Shown: positions 1 through 6,101 of the stretch, piece by piece | Position numbering within the stretch: position 1 is the stretch's first letter | Layout: every line of letters begins with the position of its first letter | The notes under the pieces: model-generated | Database searches by the model: none | What the model was told of the DNA's origin: nothing | Seen by the model: only the letters and a program-made list of their open reading frames with translations | From: CAYRUP01 sp964578975 | GTDB taxonomy: Bacteria > Pseudomonadota > Gammaproteobacteria > DSM-16500 | DNA length: 13,650 nt | Assembly (NCBI GenBank): GCA_964578975.1 | Contig: CAZOFA010000066.1 | Span: forward strand, 1 to 13,650 | Reading direction: 5' to 3' | Translations under genes and position numbers: made by a program

Positions 1-513
1 GATATGGGCTGGTTGGTGATACGTCTTTTACAAATATTTGGATTAGCGCATCCAAAACGTTTGCCACCCAAAGCAATTTTATCACCCAACAAACGTTCGA
101 TTGATATTGACACGTTAAAAGCGATTTTAACCAATCGTTTTCAAGTGATGGCGCATTACAGTAAAAATGTGATGATGCCGGTATTACATGAAGAACGTCG
201 TCGTGCGGGAGAAGCCGGTAGCGCGATGTTGCGTCGTGTGCGCACATTACTGATTCGTGAAACGTCATTAGTTGATGGCAAGGGCCAACAATGTTTAGCC
301 AATGTTCTCGAACGCTATCGCTCGTTAGAAGTGGTGTATCAATTTCGTTTAAAGTTACAAAACATTTGGGCGAAAAGCACAGCCACTCAAACAGAACTTT
401 TAGAAGCATTGCAAGAATGGTGTCGTCAAGCAGAAGCCACTGGCATTAATGTATTGCGGGAATTCGTGCTGCAATTAAAAGCGTATGTGCCGGATCGGGC
501 TTGGATTAAATAA
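1..513 (+). CDS. desA: Phospholipid/acyl delta-9 fatty acid desaturase, C-terminal part (partial)
   Basis: This is the last 170 or so residues of a membrane-associated, di-iron, DesA-type fatty acid desaturase, which introduces a double bond into acyl chains of membrane lipids. The frame is open through position 1 and its first codon is Asp, so the Met at codon 2 is internal: Asp-Met-Gly-Trp matches the Phe-Asp-Leu-Gly-Trp that follows the last histidine box in this family. The visible part is the family's soluble C-terminal region (NRFQVMAHY, a Leu-Arg-Arg-rich helix with IRETSLVD, and EWCRQAEATGINVLREF). It closely resembles, from memory, the C-terminus of Pseudomonas DesA. The catalytic histidine boxes would lie upstream, outside the window. 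The region is predicted helical, with no membrane segment. Databases sometimes label this tail as an ISL3 transposase domain; I see no transposase here. The gene converges on the unknown gene at 618-1019. Confidence 0.82.
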   Translation, partial: DMGWLVIRLLQIFGLAHPKRLPPKAILSPNKRSIDIDTLKAILTNRFQVMAHYSKNVMMPVLHEERRRAGEAGSAMLRRVRTLLIRETSLVDGKGQQCLANVLERYRSLEVVYQFRLKLQNIWAKSTATQTELLEALQEWCRQAEATGINVLREFVLQLKAYVPDRAWIK

Positions 514-532
514 TTTGTCCCTATTTCTAGAG

Positions 533-623
533 TCGTGAACGTGAACGTTTGCGTGCCCGCTTGCGGCTCTGTCATTCCCGCCCCCGCCTTCGCGGGAATG
601 ACAGTAAGAGTTCACGTTCACGA
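533..623. repeat. Nested palindromic intergenic repeat (copy 1)
   Basis: Two perfect inverted repeats are nested. The outer arms of 14 bases are at 533-546 and 610-623 (TCGTGAACGTGAAC and its complement). The inner arms of 12 bases are at 569-580 and 593-604 (CTGTCATTCCCG and its complement), with a GC-rich 12-base loop. On the - strand, positions 604-583 match 20 of 22 bases of the left end of the palindrome at 5945-6007, so the two belong to one family. The CTGTCATTCCC...GGGAATGACAG ends are typical of small dispersed palindromes in many proteobacteria. It sits between convergent genes and could fold in RNA from both sides, but no U-run follows it. The stop codon of the - strand gene (618-620) lies inside its outer arm. 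Confidence 0.85.
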
Positions 624-1019
624 TTGAGGGCTTCTTAATAATTCTTCCTGCATTGTTTCTGGTTTAATGGTTTCAAACATAGAAGGGAAAATAATCGGGG
701 TTTTTGCAGTGACATCACTGAGATCAGGTAGCTGCATAGCTGTCATGTAAAAATCATATTCAGCAATAACTATAGGCGTAATTCTTTGAATCATTTGTTC
801 AAGAAAAGTAGCGAGTTCTTCTTGATTAAAAAATGTTTTTTCATCGCGACAAATGAGAAAGTTTTCCGATAATTGGCGCGCGAATTCAGGTGCTGTTAGA
901 CTCATACTTTTAGCAAACTTTTCTTGATCGGTTAATTTCATAGAAACAAAAAATTGAGCCAATGCTAATGTATAATCAGTTTCAAGTAGTGATGTGGTAA
1001 GAATTCTCTTAGAAAACAC
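618..1019 (-). CDS. Hypothetical protein, 133 residues
   Basis: I do not recognise this protein. It is acidic to neutral and predicted mainly helical (LALAQFFVSMKLTDQEKFAK, EFARQLSENFLICRDEK, LATFLEQMIQRITP), with no signal peptide, no membrane segment and a single Cys. The start is a GTG at 1019. It is supported by a GGAG ribosome site at 1026-1029, seven bases upstream. A TATAAT box on the - strand at 1041-1036 lies so close that, if used as a -10 box, the leader would be only a few bases; no good -35 box is visible. The stop codon and the last Ser lie within the outer arm of the palindrome at 533-623, so the C-terminus may have been set by that repeat. The gene follows rpmG on the same strand after a 64-base gap. 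The reading frame and ribosome site make it a likely real gene; its function is unknown. Confidence 0.62.
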   Translation of the reverse strand: MFSKRILTTSLLETDYTLALAQFFVSMKLTDQEKFAKSMSLTAPEFARQLSENFLICRDEKTFFNQEELATFLEQMIQRITPIVIAEYDFYMTAMQLPDLSDVTAKTPIIFPSMFETIKPETMQEELLRSPQS

Positions 1020-1065
1020 GGATACTCCGCTTTTTATTATAATTTTAGGAGTTGATCACACAGAT

Positions 1066-1097
1066 AAAAAAACTAAATTTTTTTTATATCTTAGTTT
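1066..1097 (-). terminator. Possible weak terminator after rpmG
   Basis: Read on the - strand, the arms AAACTAA (1097-1091, inside the last rpmG codons) and TTAGTTT (1076-1070) can pair around a 14-base A-rich loop. A short run of T follows (1069-1066). The stem is only seven base pairs and AT-rich, so termination would be leaky at best. The hypothetical gene downstream could then be partly co-transcribed with rpmBG. Confidence 0.3.
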
Positions 1098-1278
1098 CTT
1101 CAAAAACAACATGCATACCACTTTTGCCGGTCTCAGTGTTATATGCACGCGGATCATAATATTTTTTCTTAAACTTCTCCGCCATCGTACGCTTATTTTT
1201 CGTCGTGGTGCGGAATGTTCCTGTCTTTTTGCCTGCTTTGGTTAAACCGGTAGATAACATCTTAATTTTATCGCGCAT
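1084..1278 (-). CDS. rpmG: 50S ribosomal protein L33 (unusually long form)
   Basis: L33 is a small basic protein of the large ribosomal subunit, near the E site. The family core is clear: MRDKIKMLST at the start, TTTKNKRTMAEKF in the middle, then YYDP and HVVFEETKI at the end. I chose the ATG at 1278 because an AAGG ribosome site (1290-1287) lies eight bases upstream. A TTG two codons earlier would be only two bases from that site. The protein has 64 residues against about 50-56 normally. Compared with E. coli L33 as I remember it, about six residues are added after the first strand (GLTKAGKK) and about eight after the Tyr-Asp-Pro (AYNTETGKSG). It has no cysteines, so it is the zinc-free type. 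It follows rpmB by 18 bases and is surely in one operon with it. Confidence 0.9.
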   Translation of the reverse strand: MRDKIKMLSTGLTKAGKKTGTFRTTTKNKRTMAEKFKKKYYDPRAYNTETGKSGMHVVFEETKI

Positions 1279-1296
1279 ATGCAATACCTTGTTAAA

Positions 1297-1551
1297 TTAT
1301 GCTGCTGTGTCTTCGCGTTGTTCTTTTTCGCGTTGCTTGATATCTTGCAGAACTTTTTCAATACCGTATTTATCAATAATACGCATGCCTTTGGCGCTCA
1401 CACGCAGTTTGACATAACGTTTTTCGCTTTCTAACCAAAAGCGATGTTCTTGAAGGTTGGGTTGAAAACGTCGTTTGGTCTTGTTGTTAGCGTGGGAAAC
1501 ATTGTGCCCCACTAACGGACGCTTTCCAGTTACCTGACATACTCTAGCCAT
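1297..1551 (-). CDS. rpmB: 50S ribosomal protein L28
   Basis: L28 is a basic protein of the large ribosomal subunit. The family signature is plain: MARVCQVTGKRP at the N-terminus, GHNVSHANNKTKRRFQPNLQ (residues 15-34), then RFWLESEKRYVKLRVSAKG and a Gly-Ile-Glu-Lys-Val helix. At 84 residues it is slightly longer than the usual 78. The extra part is a charged tail (KQREKEQREDTAA). The ATG at 1551 is preceded by a GGAG ribosome site eight bases upstream. The rpmB-rpmG pair is the standard order in gammaproteobacteria, often next to coaBC as here, where the two transcription units diverge. A promoter is visible at 1599-1627. Confidence 0.97.
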   Translation of the reverse strand: MARVCQVTGKRPLVGHNVSHANNKTKRRFQPNLQEHRFWLESEKRYVKLRVSAKGMRIIDKYGIEKVLQDIKQREKEQREDTAA

Positions 1552-1598
1552 AATCTTATCTCCGATAAATCCTATACTTGCTGCAAGGCAGGCCGCGA

Positions 1599-1627
1599 TT
1601 TATACCAGAAATACCCCATCAAAGCAA
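1599..1627 (-). promoter_or_regulatory. Probable sigma-70 promoter of rpmB-rpmG
   Basis: On the - strand, TTGCTT (1627-1622) lies exactly 17 bases before TATAAA (1604-1599). The latter is preceded by TGG, giving an extended -10 element (TGGTATAAA). Transcription would start near 1592, leaving a leader of about 40 bases before rpmB, which carries the GGAG ribosome site. Spacing and the extended -10 make this the most convincing promoter in the window; it was read by eye only. Confidence 0.55.
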
Positions 1628-1687
1628 TAGAGCTGGCTGCACAAAGTTGTTAGAATATGGGCCTTGAATTTGAGGAAAACCCTCTGC

Positions 1688-2878
1688 ATGAATCGATTCC
1701 TGACAAAAAAGCATATCCTCTTGGGCGTGACGGGGGGCATTGCCGCGTACAAGAGCGCGGATTTAGCGCGCCGCTTACGTGAAGCGGGTGCCGAGGTGCG
1801 TGTGGTGATGACACGACATGCTAAGGAATTTATTACGCCGTTAACCATGCAAGCCGTGTCGGGTCATCCGGTCCATGATGATTTATTTGATCTAAAAGCG
1901 GAAGCGGCCATGGGCCACATTGATTTGGCGCGTTGGGCTGACGCTGTTTTGATTGCGCCGGCCACCGCGGATTTTATTGCGCGCATGACTCAGGGCAATG
2001 CGGATGATTTATTAACGACATTGTGTCTGGCGACCAAAGCACCAATTGCGCTTGCGCCTGCCATGAATCAAAGTATGTGGAAAAGTGCCTTAACCCAGGA
2101 AAATATAGCAGCATTGGCCACCAAAAATATTCATGTTTGGGGTCCCGGCGAAGGCAGTCAAGCCTGTGGTGATACTGGCCCTGGGCGGATGTTAGAGCCA
2201 TTAGAATTAATCGAACAATTGGCCGAGTTATTTAACACCGGCAGTTTGAGCGGTAAACATGTGTTAATCACGGCGGGCCCCACGCGTGAGGCGATTGATC
2301 CGGTACGTTATCTCACCAATGCGAGCTCGGGAAAAATGGGCTATGCCCTGGCGGATGCGGCAATGGCGGCTGGCGCACGGGTGACGTTGGTGAGTGGCCC
2401 TGTGCATCTTAAAACGCCTGATCGTGTCAATCGTATCGATGTCACGAGTGCTGAAGAAATGTATCAAGTTGTGATGAATGAAGTGCACAGCGCAGATATT
2501 TTTATTGGTGTCGCTGCAGTGTCGGATTATCAGTCAAAAAAAATCGCGCCACAAAAACTTTCTAAATCTGCGACACTCACATTAGAATTAGAGCGCACAG
2601 TCGATATTTTAGCGCGTGTGGCTAATCTCGAAAAACGTCCTTTTGTCGTGGGTTTTGCCGCTGAAACTGAAAATCTGCTGAAAAATGCTGATAAAAAATT
2701 TAATGAAAAAAAACTGGATATGATCATTGCGAACCAGGTTGGAGCAAACCGAGGATTTGAACAAGATGACAATGCGGTTGTGGTCATCGTAAATCAACAA
2801 CAACATGAGTTTGAAACGATGCCAAAAAATAAATTGGCGCGAGCGCTCATCGAACTGATTGCAAAAGAGGTAAAATGA
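1688..2878 (+). CDS. coaBC: Bifunctional phosphopantothenoylcysteine decarboxylase / phosphopantothenate-cysteine ligase
   Basis: This enzyme catalyses two steps of coenzyme A synthesis: CTP-dependent coupling of cysteine to 4'-phosphopantothenate, then FMN-dependent decarboxylation to 4'-phosphopantetheine. The CoaC domain spans about residues 8-185, with GVTGGIAAYKS, the catalytic His77 in GHIDLARWAD, Asn127 in PAMN, and Cys160 in the substrate flap ACGDTGPGRM. All three line up with E. coli His75, Asn125 and Cys158. The CoaB domain follows (about 188-396) with ITAGPTREAIDPVR, NASSGKMG, and KKLDMIIANQVG. I chose ATG 1688, giving 396 residues close to the 406 of E. coli Dfp; GAGG lies upstream at 1672-1675. 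An upstream in-frame TTG (1664) is less likely. TAGAAT at 1651-1656 could be a -10 box, without a good -35. It is the first gene of a tight cluster, with dut starting one base after its stop. Confidence 0.96.
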   Translation: MNRFLTKKHILLGVTGGIAAYKSADLARRLREAGAEVRVVMTRHAKEFITPLTMQAVSGHPVHDDLFDLKAEAAMGHIDLARWADAVLIAPATADFIARMTQGNADDLLTTLCLATKAPIALAPAMNQSMWKSALTQENIAALATKNIHVWGPGEGSQACGDTGPGRMLEPLELIEQLAELFNTGSLSGKHVLITAGPTREAIDPVRYLTNASSGKMGYALADAAMAAGARVTLVSGPVHLKTPDRVNRIDVTSAEEMYQVVMNEVHSADIFIGVAAVSDYQSKKIAPQKLSKSATLTLELERTVDILARVANLEKRPFVVGFAAETENLLKNADKKFNEKKLDMIIANQVGANRGFEQDDNAVVVIVNQQQHEFETMPKNKLARALIELIAKEVK

Positions 2879-2879
2879 A

Positions 2880-3377
2880 ATGGAAGAAATAATTGAAACA
2901 ACTGTTCGGGGCATCACAAAAACATTATCGATCCAAATCAAAATTTTAGATCCACGCATGGGCACAGAATTTCCGTTACCCAAATACGAAACGAAAGATT
3001 CTGCGGGACTCGATTTACGTGCTTGTCTGAATGAAAAATATCATCTGCAACCCGGCGAAACTTTATTAATTCCCACGGGAATTTCAATTTATATTGGCGA
3101 CCCACAAATGGCTGCGGTGATTTTGCCGCGTTCAGGGCTGGGACATAAACATGGTTTGGTGTTGGGAAATTTAGTGGGCTTGATTGATGCAGATTATCAA
3201 GGACCGTTGATGATTTCTTGCTGGAATCGAGGTTCAAGTTCCTATACCATCGAGCCTGGTGATCGGATTGCACAACTCGTTTTTTTACCCATTGCGCGTG
3301 TCAATTTTACATTAGTCGATGAATTTGATACGACTTCTCGTGGCACTGGCGGTTTTGGTCATTCAGGAAAAAATTAA
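2880..3377 (+). CDS. dut: Deoxyuridine 5'-triphosphate nucleotidohydrolase (dUTPase)
   Basis: This trimeric cytosolic enzyme hydrolyses dUTP to dUMP and pyrophosphate, keeping uracil out of DNA and feeding dTMP synthesis. All five family motifs are present: AGLDLRA (42-48), PRSGLG (83-88), GLIDADYQG (100-108, with the catalytic Asp), GDRIAQL (127-133) and the glycine-rich RGTGGFGHSG (154-163), which closes over the substrate. It has 165 residues against about 151 in E. coli. The extra length is an N-terminal extension of roughly 16 residues (MEEIIETTVRGITKTL) before the usual start of the fold at IQIKILDPRMG. No in-frame ATG, GTG or TTG was seen at the usual start, and a GAGG at 2867-2870 lies nine bases before ATG 2880, so the extension looks genuine. 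The gene begins one base after coaBC and ends three bases before the mutase gene, as in Pseudomonas. Confidence 0.97.
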   Translation: MEEIIETTVRGITKTLSIQIKILDPRMGTEFPLPKYETKDSAGLDLRACLNEKYHLQPGETLLIPTGISIYIGDPQMAAVILPRSGLGHKHGLVLGNLVGLIDADYQGPLMISCWNRGSSSYTIEPGDRIAQLVFLPIARVNFTLVDEFDTTSRGTGGFGHSGKN

Positions 3378-3380
3378 TTT

Positions 3381-4769
3381 ATGTTAGCAGAGCGTCAAAC
3401 GATTAATCCTTCTATTTTCCGTGCGTACGATATTCGCGGTATTGTCGGCGAAGGTTTAACAGAAAAAACGGTTTATTTGGTCGGACAAGCGATTGGATCC
3501 ACAGCACTGGAGCATGGCGAAAAACGCATTGCGTTGGGACGAGATGGAAGAATTTCGGGTCCTGCATTATCACGCGCGTTATGCGCAGGCTTGCTTGCCT
3601 CCGGTTGTGATGTCATCGATATTGGCATTGTGCCCACGCCGTTGTTGTATTATGCGACGAAGATGATGGATACACGTTCAGGCGTCATGTTAACCGGTAG
3701 TCATAATCCCGCCGAATATAACGGTTTAAAAATGATGATCGCCGGCAAAACATTAGCAGAAGACGATATCCAACAGTTATATCAGCGTATCATCAAAAAT
3801 AATTTGTTGACGGGCTCCGCCGAAGTGTGTGAATTAGGCATCATTGAGCGTTACATGGCGCGTGTCAAACAAGACGTGCATTTGTCGCGACCGCTGAAAA
3901 TTGTGGTGGATTGTGGCAATGGTGTTGCAGGAGGTGTGGCGCCGAATTTATTTCGCGAATTAGGTTGTGAAGTGATCGAATTATTTTGCGATATCGATGG
4001 GCGTTTTCCAAATCATCATCCCGATCCGAGTCAAACAGAAAATTTAAGCGATTTAATTCGCGTGGTGCGCGAGACACAAGCAGATATTGGGCTTGCGTTT
4101 GATGGCGACGGCGATCGTTTAGGGGTTGTGACAACATCAGGTGCAGTGATTTGGCCGGATCGACAATTGATGTTATTTGCCAAATCAATTTTAGCGCATC
4201 ATCCCGGTGCCAAAATTATTTATGATGTGAAATGCACGTATCATTTACCAAAAATCATTCATCAATATGGCGGCGTGCCCATCATGTGGAAAACAGGGCA
4301 TTCACTGATTAAATCCAAATTAGCAGAAACGCAAGCGGCACTCGCAGGCGAAATGAGCGGACACATTTTCTTTAAAGATCGTTGGTATGGATTTGACGAT
4401 GCAATTTATGCCGGCGCACGCTTATTAGAAATTTTGGCACAGAGCGTTGGAAATAGTGATGATCTTTTCTGTGATATTCCCAACAGTGTGAATACGCCGG
4501 AATTAAAAATTTATGTCGATGAAGCAGAAAAATTTTCTTTAATGGAAAAAATAATTGATAGCATTAATTTTGGTTCCGCTGAAATTGTGACGATTGATGG
4601 TTTGCGCGTGAATTTCGCCGATGGTTGGGGATTAGTGCGACCGTCTAACACGACACCGTGTTTAGTTTTACGTTTTGAAGCGGAAAATGAATCGGTGCTC
4701 GCACAAATTCAAACATTATTCCGTGATTTTTTATTAAAAGTGAAACCGGATTTGGTCTTGCCATTTTAA
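3381..4769 (+). CDS. algC: Phosphomannomutase / phosphoglucomutase (AlgC type)
   Basis: This alpha-D-phosphohexomutase interconverts the 1- and 6-phosphates of mannose and glucose, supplying precursors of GDP-mannose and UDP-glucose for lipopolysaccharide and exopolysaccharide. All four active-site loops are visible. They are TGSHNP with the phosphoserine Ser107 (105-110), the metal loop FDGDGDR (Asp241, 243, 245), the sugar-binding GEMSGH (323-328), and the phosphate-binding RPSNTTP (420-426). Each lies one residue before its counterpart in Pseudomonas aeruginosa AlgC as I remember it, and the length (462) is the same as the family. The ATG at 3381 has an AGGA 12 bases upstream, inside the end of dut. 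It lies between dut and ubiI with gaps of three and one bases, so it is almost certainly co-transcribed. Whether mannose or glucose phosphate is preferred cannot be told from sequence. Confidence 0.95.
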   Translation: MLAERQTINPSIFRAYDIRGIVGEGLTEKTVYLVGQAIGSTALEHGEKRIALGRDGRISGPALSRALCAGLLASGCDVIDIGIVPTPLLYYATKMMDTRSGVMLTGSHNPAEYNGLKMMIAGKTLAEDDIQQLYQRIIKNNLLTGSAEVCELGIIERYMARVKQDVHLSRPLKIVVDCGNGVAGGVAPNLFRELGCEVIELFCDIDGRFPNHHPDPSQTENLSDLIRVVRETQADIGLAFDGDGDRLGVVTTSGAVIWPDRQLMLFAKSILAHHPGAKIIYDVKCTYHLPKIIHQYGGVPIMWKTGHSLIKSKLAETQAALAGEMSGHIFFKDRWYGFDDAIYAGARLLEILAQSVGNSDDLFCDIPNSVNTPELKIYVDEAEKFSLMEKIIDSINFGSAEIVTIDGLRVNFADGWGLVRPSNTTPCLVLRFEAENESVLAQIQTLFRDFLLKVKPDLVLPF

Positions 4770-4770
4770 T

Positions 4771-5982
4771 ATGTCTCATTTTGATATTATCATTGTTGGT
4801 AGCGGAATCGTGGGCGCAACCACAGCACTGTTACTTGCTAAAAATCCAACGTTGAATATTGCAATATTAGATGCGCAATCAATTTCTTCTCAATGGAATT
4901 CACGTCAGTATGATCATCGCGTCAGTGCGATTGCGCGGTCCTCCAAAAAAATTTTCCAGCAGCTTGATCTGTGGTCGACGTTGAAAGCAAAACGCATCAG
5001 TTCATATACACATATGCAGGTGTGGGATGAGGCGGGAACAGGACGAATTGATTTTGATTGCAGAGAAGTGAATCTTCCGGCGTTAGGCTATATTGTTGAA
5101 GATAGCGTGATGCGTACCAGTTTAATTGAAAAAGTTTCTCAAACACCGACGATTCAATTAATTCATCCAGTGAAATTAATGTCGTTGCAACAAAAATCGG
5201 ATCGAGTGGAACTGACGACGAAAGATCAACAAATTTATAGTGCAACATTATTGATTGGTGCGGATGGGGCTAATTCATGGGTGCGCGAACAAATTCAGAC
5301 GGAATTAACGTCGTGGGATTATGAGCAAACGGCGATTGTGGCCACGGTACAAACTGAATTGCCACATCAAGCAACTGCCTGGCAACGTTTTTTATCGACA
5401 GGCCCTTTAGCTTTTTTACCGTTGAGTGATCCTCATCAATGTTCAATTGTGTGGTCGGCGACACATGCGGATGCAAATGAATTAATTGCTTTGTCGGATG
5501 AGGATTTTTGTCAGCGTTTGAGTACAGCATTTGAAAAAAAATTAGGTGCGATTTTGCAAACGACAAAACGTTTTCATTTTCCGTTGCGCATGCGGCATGT
5601 TAAAAATTACGTGCAGGATAAAGTTGTATTGATTGGGGATGCGGCGCACACATTGCATCCGTTAGCCGGGCAAGGTGTGAATTTAGGATTGCTGGATGCA
5701 GCAAGTTTGGCGGATGTCATTTTAGCCGATGTGGAAAAACAACGTGATTTTTCGCGACGCATGACACTGAGACGTTTTGAGCGTGCGCGCAAAGCGGATA
5801 ATGCGGTGATGATGACTACGGTGAATTTTTTAAAAAGTTTATTTATCAGTGAAAATCAATTCGTGCAGCAAACACGAAATCTAGGATTAAGTTTCACTAA
5901 TCAGTTACCGATCATAAAACAAATGTTGACCCATTATGCGACTTCTGTCACTCCCGAGAAGGCGGGAATCTATTCAGAATAG
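4771..5982 (+). CDS. ubiI: FAD-dependent ubiquinone-biosynthesis hydroxylase (UbiI/UbiH/UbiF family)
   Basis: This flavoprotein monooxygenase hydroxylates the aromatic ring of a polyprenyl-phenol intermediate of ubiquinone. The FAD-binding GSGIVG is at residues 10-15, the GADGANSW motif at 163-170, and the family signature VVLIGDAAHTLHPLAGQGVN near 285-304. UbiI rather than UbiH or UbiF is suggested by LAFLPLSDPHQCSIVWS and the WDYEQTAIVATVQTE segment, which closely match remembered E. coli UbiI. The position directly before gcvT also matches (ubiI-gcvTHP in E. coli). A UbiF-like role is not excluded. The ATG is one base after algC. The last 12 residues (392-403, SVTPEKAGIYSE) and the stop codon are encoded inside a palindromic repeat (5945-6007), so the original C-terminus has probably been replaced; the catalytic fold is complete. 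Confidence 0.9.
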   Translation: MSHFDIIIVGSGIVGATTALLLAKNPTLNIAILDAQSISSQWNSRQYDHRVSAIARSSKKIFQQLDLWSTLKAKRISSYTHMQVWDEAGTGRIDFDCREVNLPALGYIVEDSVMRTSLIEKVSQTPTIQLIHPVKLMSLQQKSDRVELTTKDQQIYSATLLIGADGANSWVREQIQTELTSWDYEQTAIVATVQTELPHQATAWQRFLSTGPLAFLPLSDPHQCSIVWSATHADANELIALSDEDFCQRLSTAFEKKLGAILQTTKRFHFPLRMRHVKNYVQDKVVLIGDAAHTLHPLAGQGVNLGLLDAASLADVILADVEKQRDFSRRMTLRRFERARKADNAVMMTTVNFLKSLFISENQFVQQTRNLGLSFTNQLPIIKQMLTHYATSVTPEKAGIYSE

Positions 5983-6007
5983 ATCCCGCCGCAGCAGGGA
6001 ATGACAG
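5945..6007. repeat. Palindromic repeat (copy 2) overlapping the end of ubiI
   Basis: The element is a nearly perfect inverted repeat of 63 bases. The ends are CTGTCACTCCC and GGGAATGACAG, which pair with one mismatch. The inner arms 5961-5975 and 5977-5990 (GGCGGGAATCTATTC against GAATAGATCCCGCC) pair with a single bulged base around a one-base loop. Its left 22 bases match copy 1 (604-583, - strand) at 20 positions. The ubiI stop (5980-5982) lies within the right inner arm. In RNA it would form a strong hairpin after ubiI, but no U-run follows, so it may protect the 3' end or attenuate read-through into gcvT and not act as a classical terminator. Confidence 0.85.
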
Positions 6008-6022
6008 AGAATCATTCACCCC

Positions 6023-6051
6023 TTCAGTTTTTTAATCTGAACCGGTATACT
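6023..6051 (+). promoter_or_regulatory. Possible promoter of the gcv operon
   Basis: TATACT (6046-6051) is a good -10 box, preceded 17 bases upstream by the weak -35 candidate TTCAGT (6023-6028). It lies between the palindrome and gcvT and would give a leader of about 45 bases to the ATG at 6102. A small hairpin (TTCAG...CTGAA, 6023-6040) overlaps the -35 region. The space is too short for a glycine riboswitch and none of its conserved cores is visible. Confidence 0.35.
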
Positions 6052-6101
6052 CCACACCTTCTCTAATAATGACTAATCAATGCCAAGGAAATGCAACGCC
6101 T

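Noticed and set aside
1..513. A complete small gene starting at the ATG at position 4, or a transposase fragment
   Set aside because: The frame is open upstream and the Asp-Met-Gly-Trp junction fits the inside of a DesA-type desaturase. The ISL3-transposase label sometimes given to this tail is, to my knowledge, a domain-naming artefact.
994..1417. Plus-strand open frames opposite rpmG and rpmB
   Set aside because: They are antisense to well-identified ribosomal protein genes and have no ribosome site or recognisable family.
2609..2983. A 124-residue minus-strand frame across the coaBC-dut junction
   Set aside because: It is antisense to two certain genes, Phe/Ile/Ser-rich as expected for a reverse reading of an AT-leaning gene, and has no supporting start signal.
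5983..6101. Glycine riboswitch before gcvT
   Set aside because: Only about 119 bases are available, part of them the palindromic repeat. I see none of the conserved tandem aptamer core; only a possible promoter.
6069..6101. ATG 6069 as the gcvT start
   Set aside because: No ribosome site precedes it, and the extra 11 residues do not resemble other T proteins; ATG 6102 gives the normal length and follows AAGGAA.
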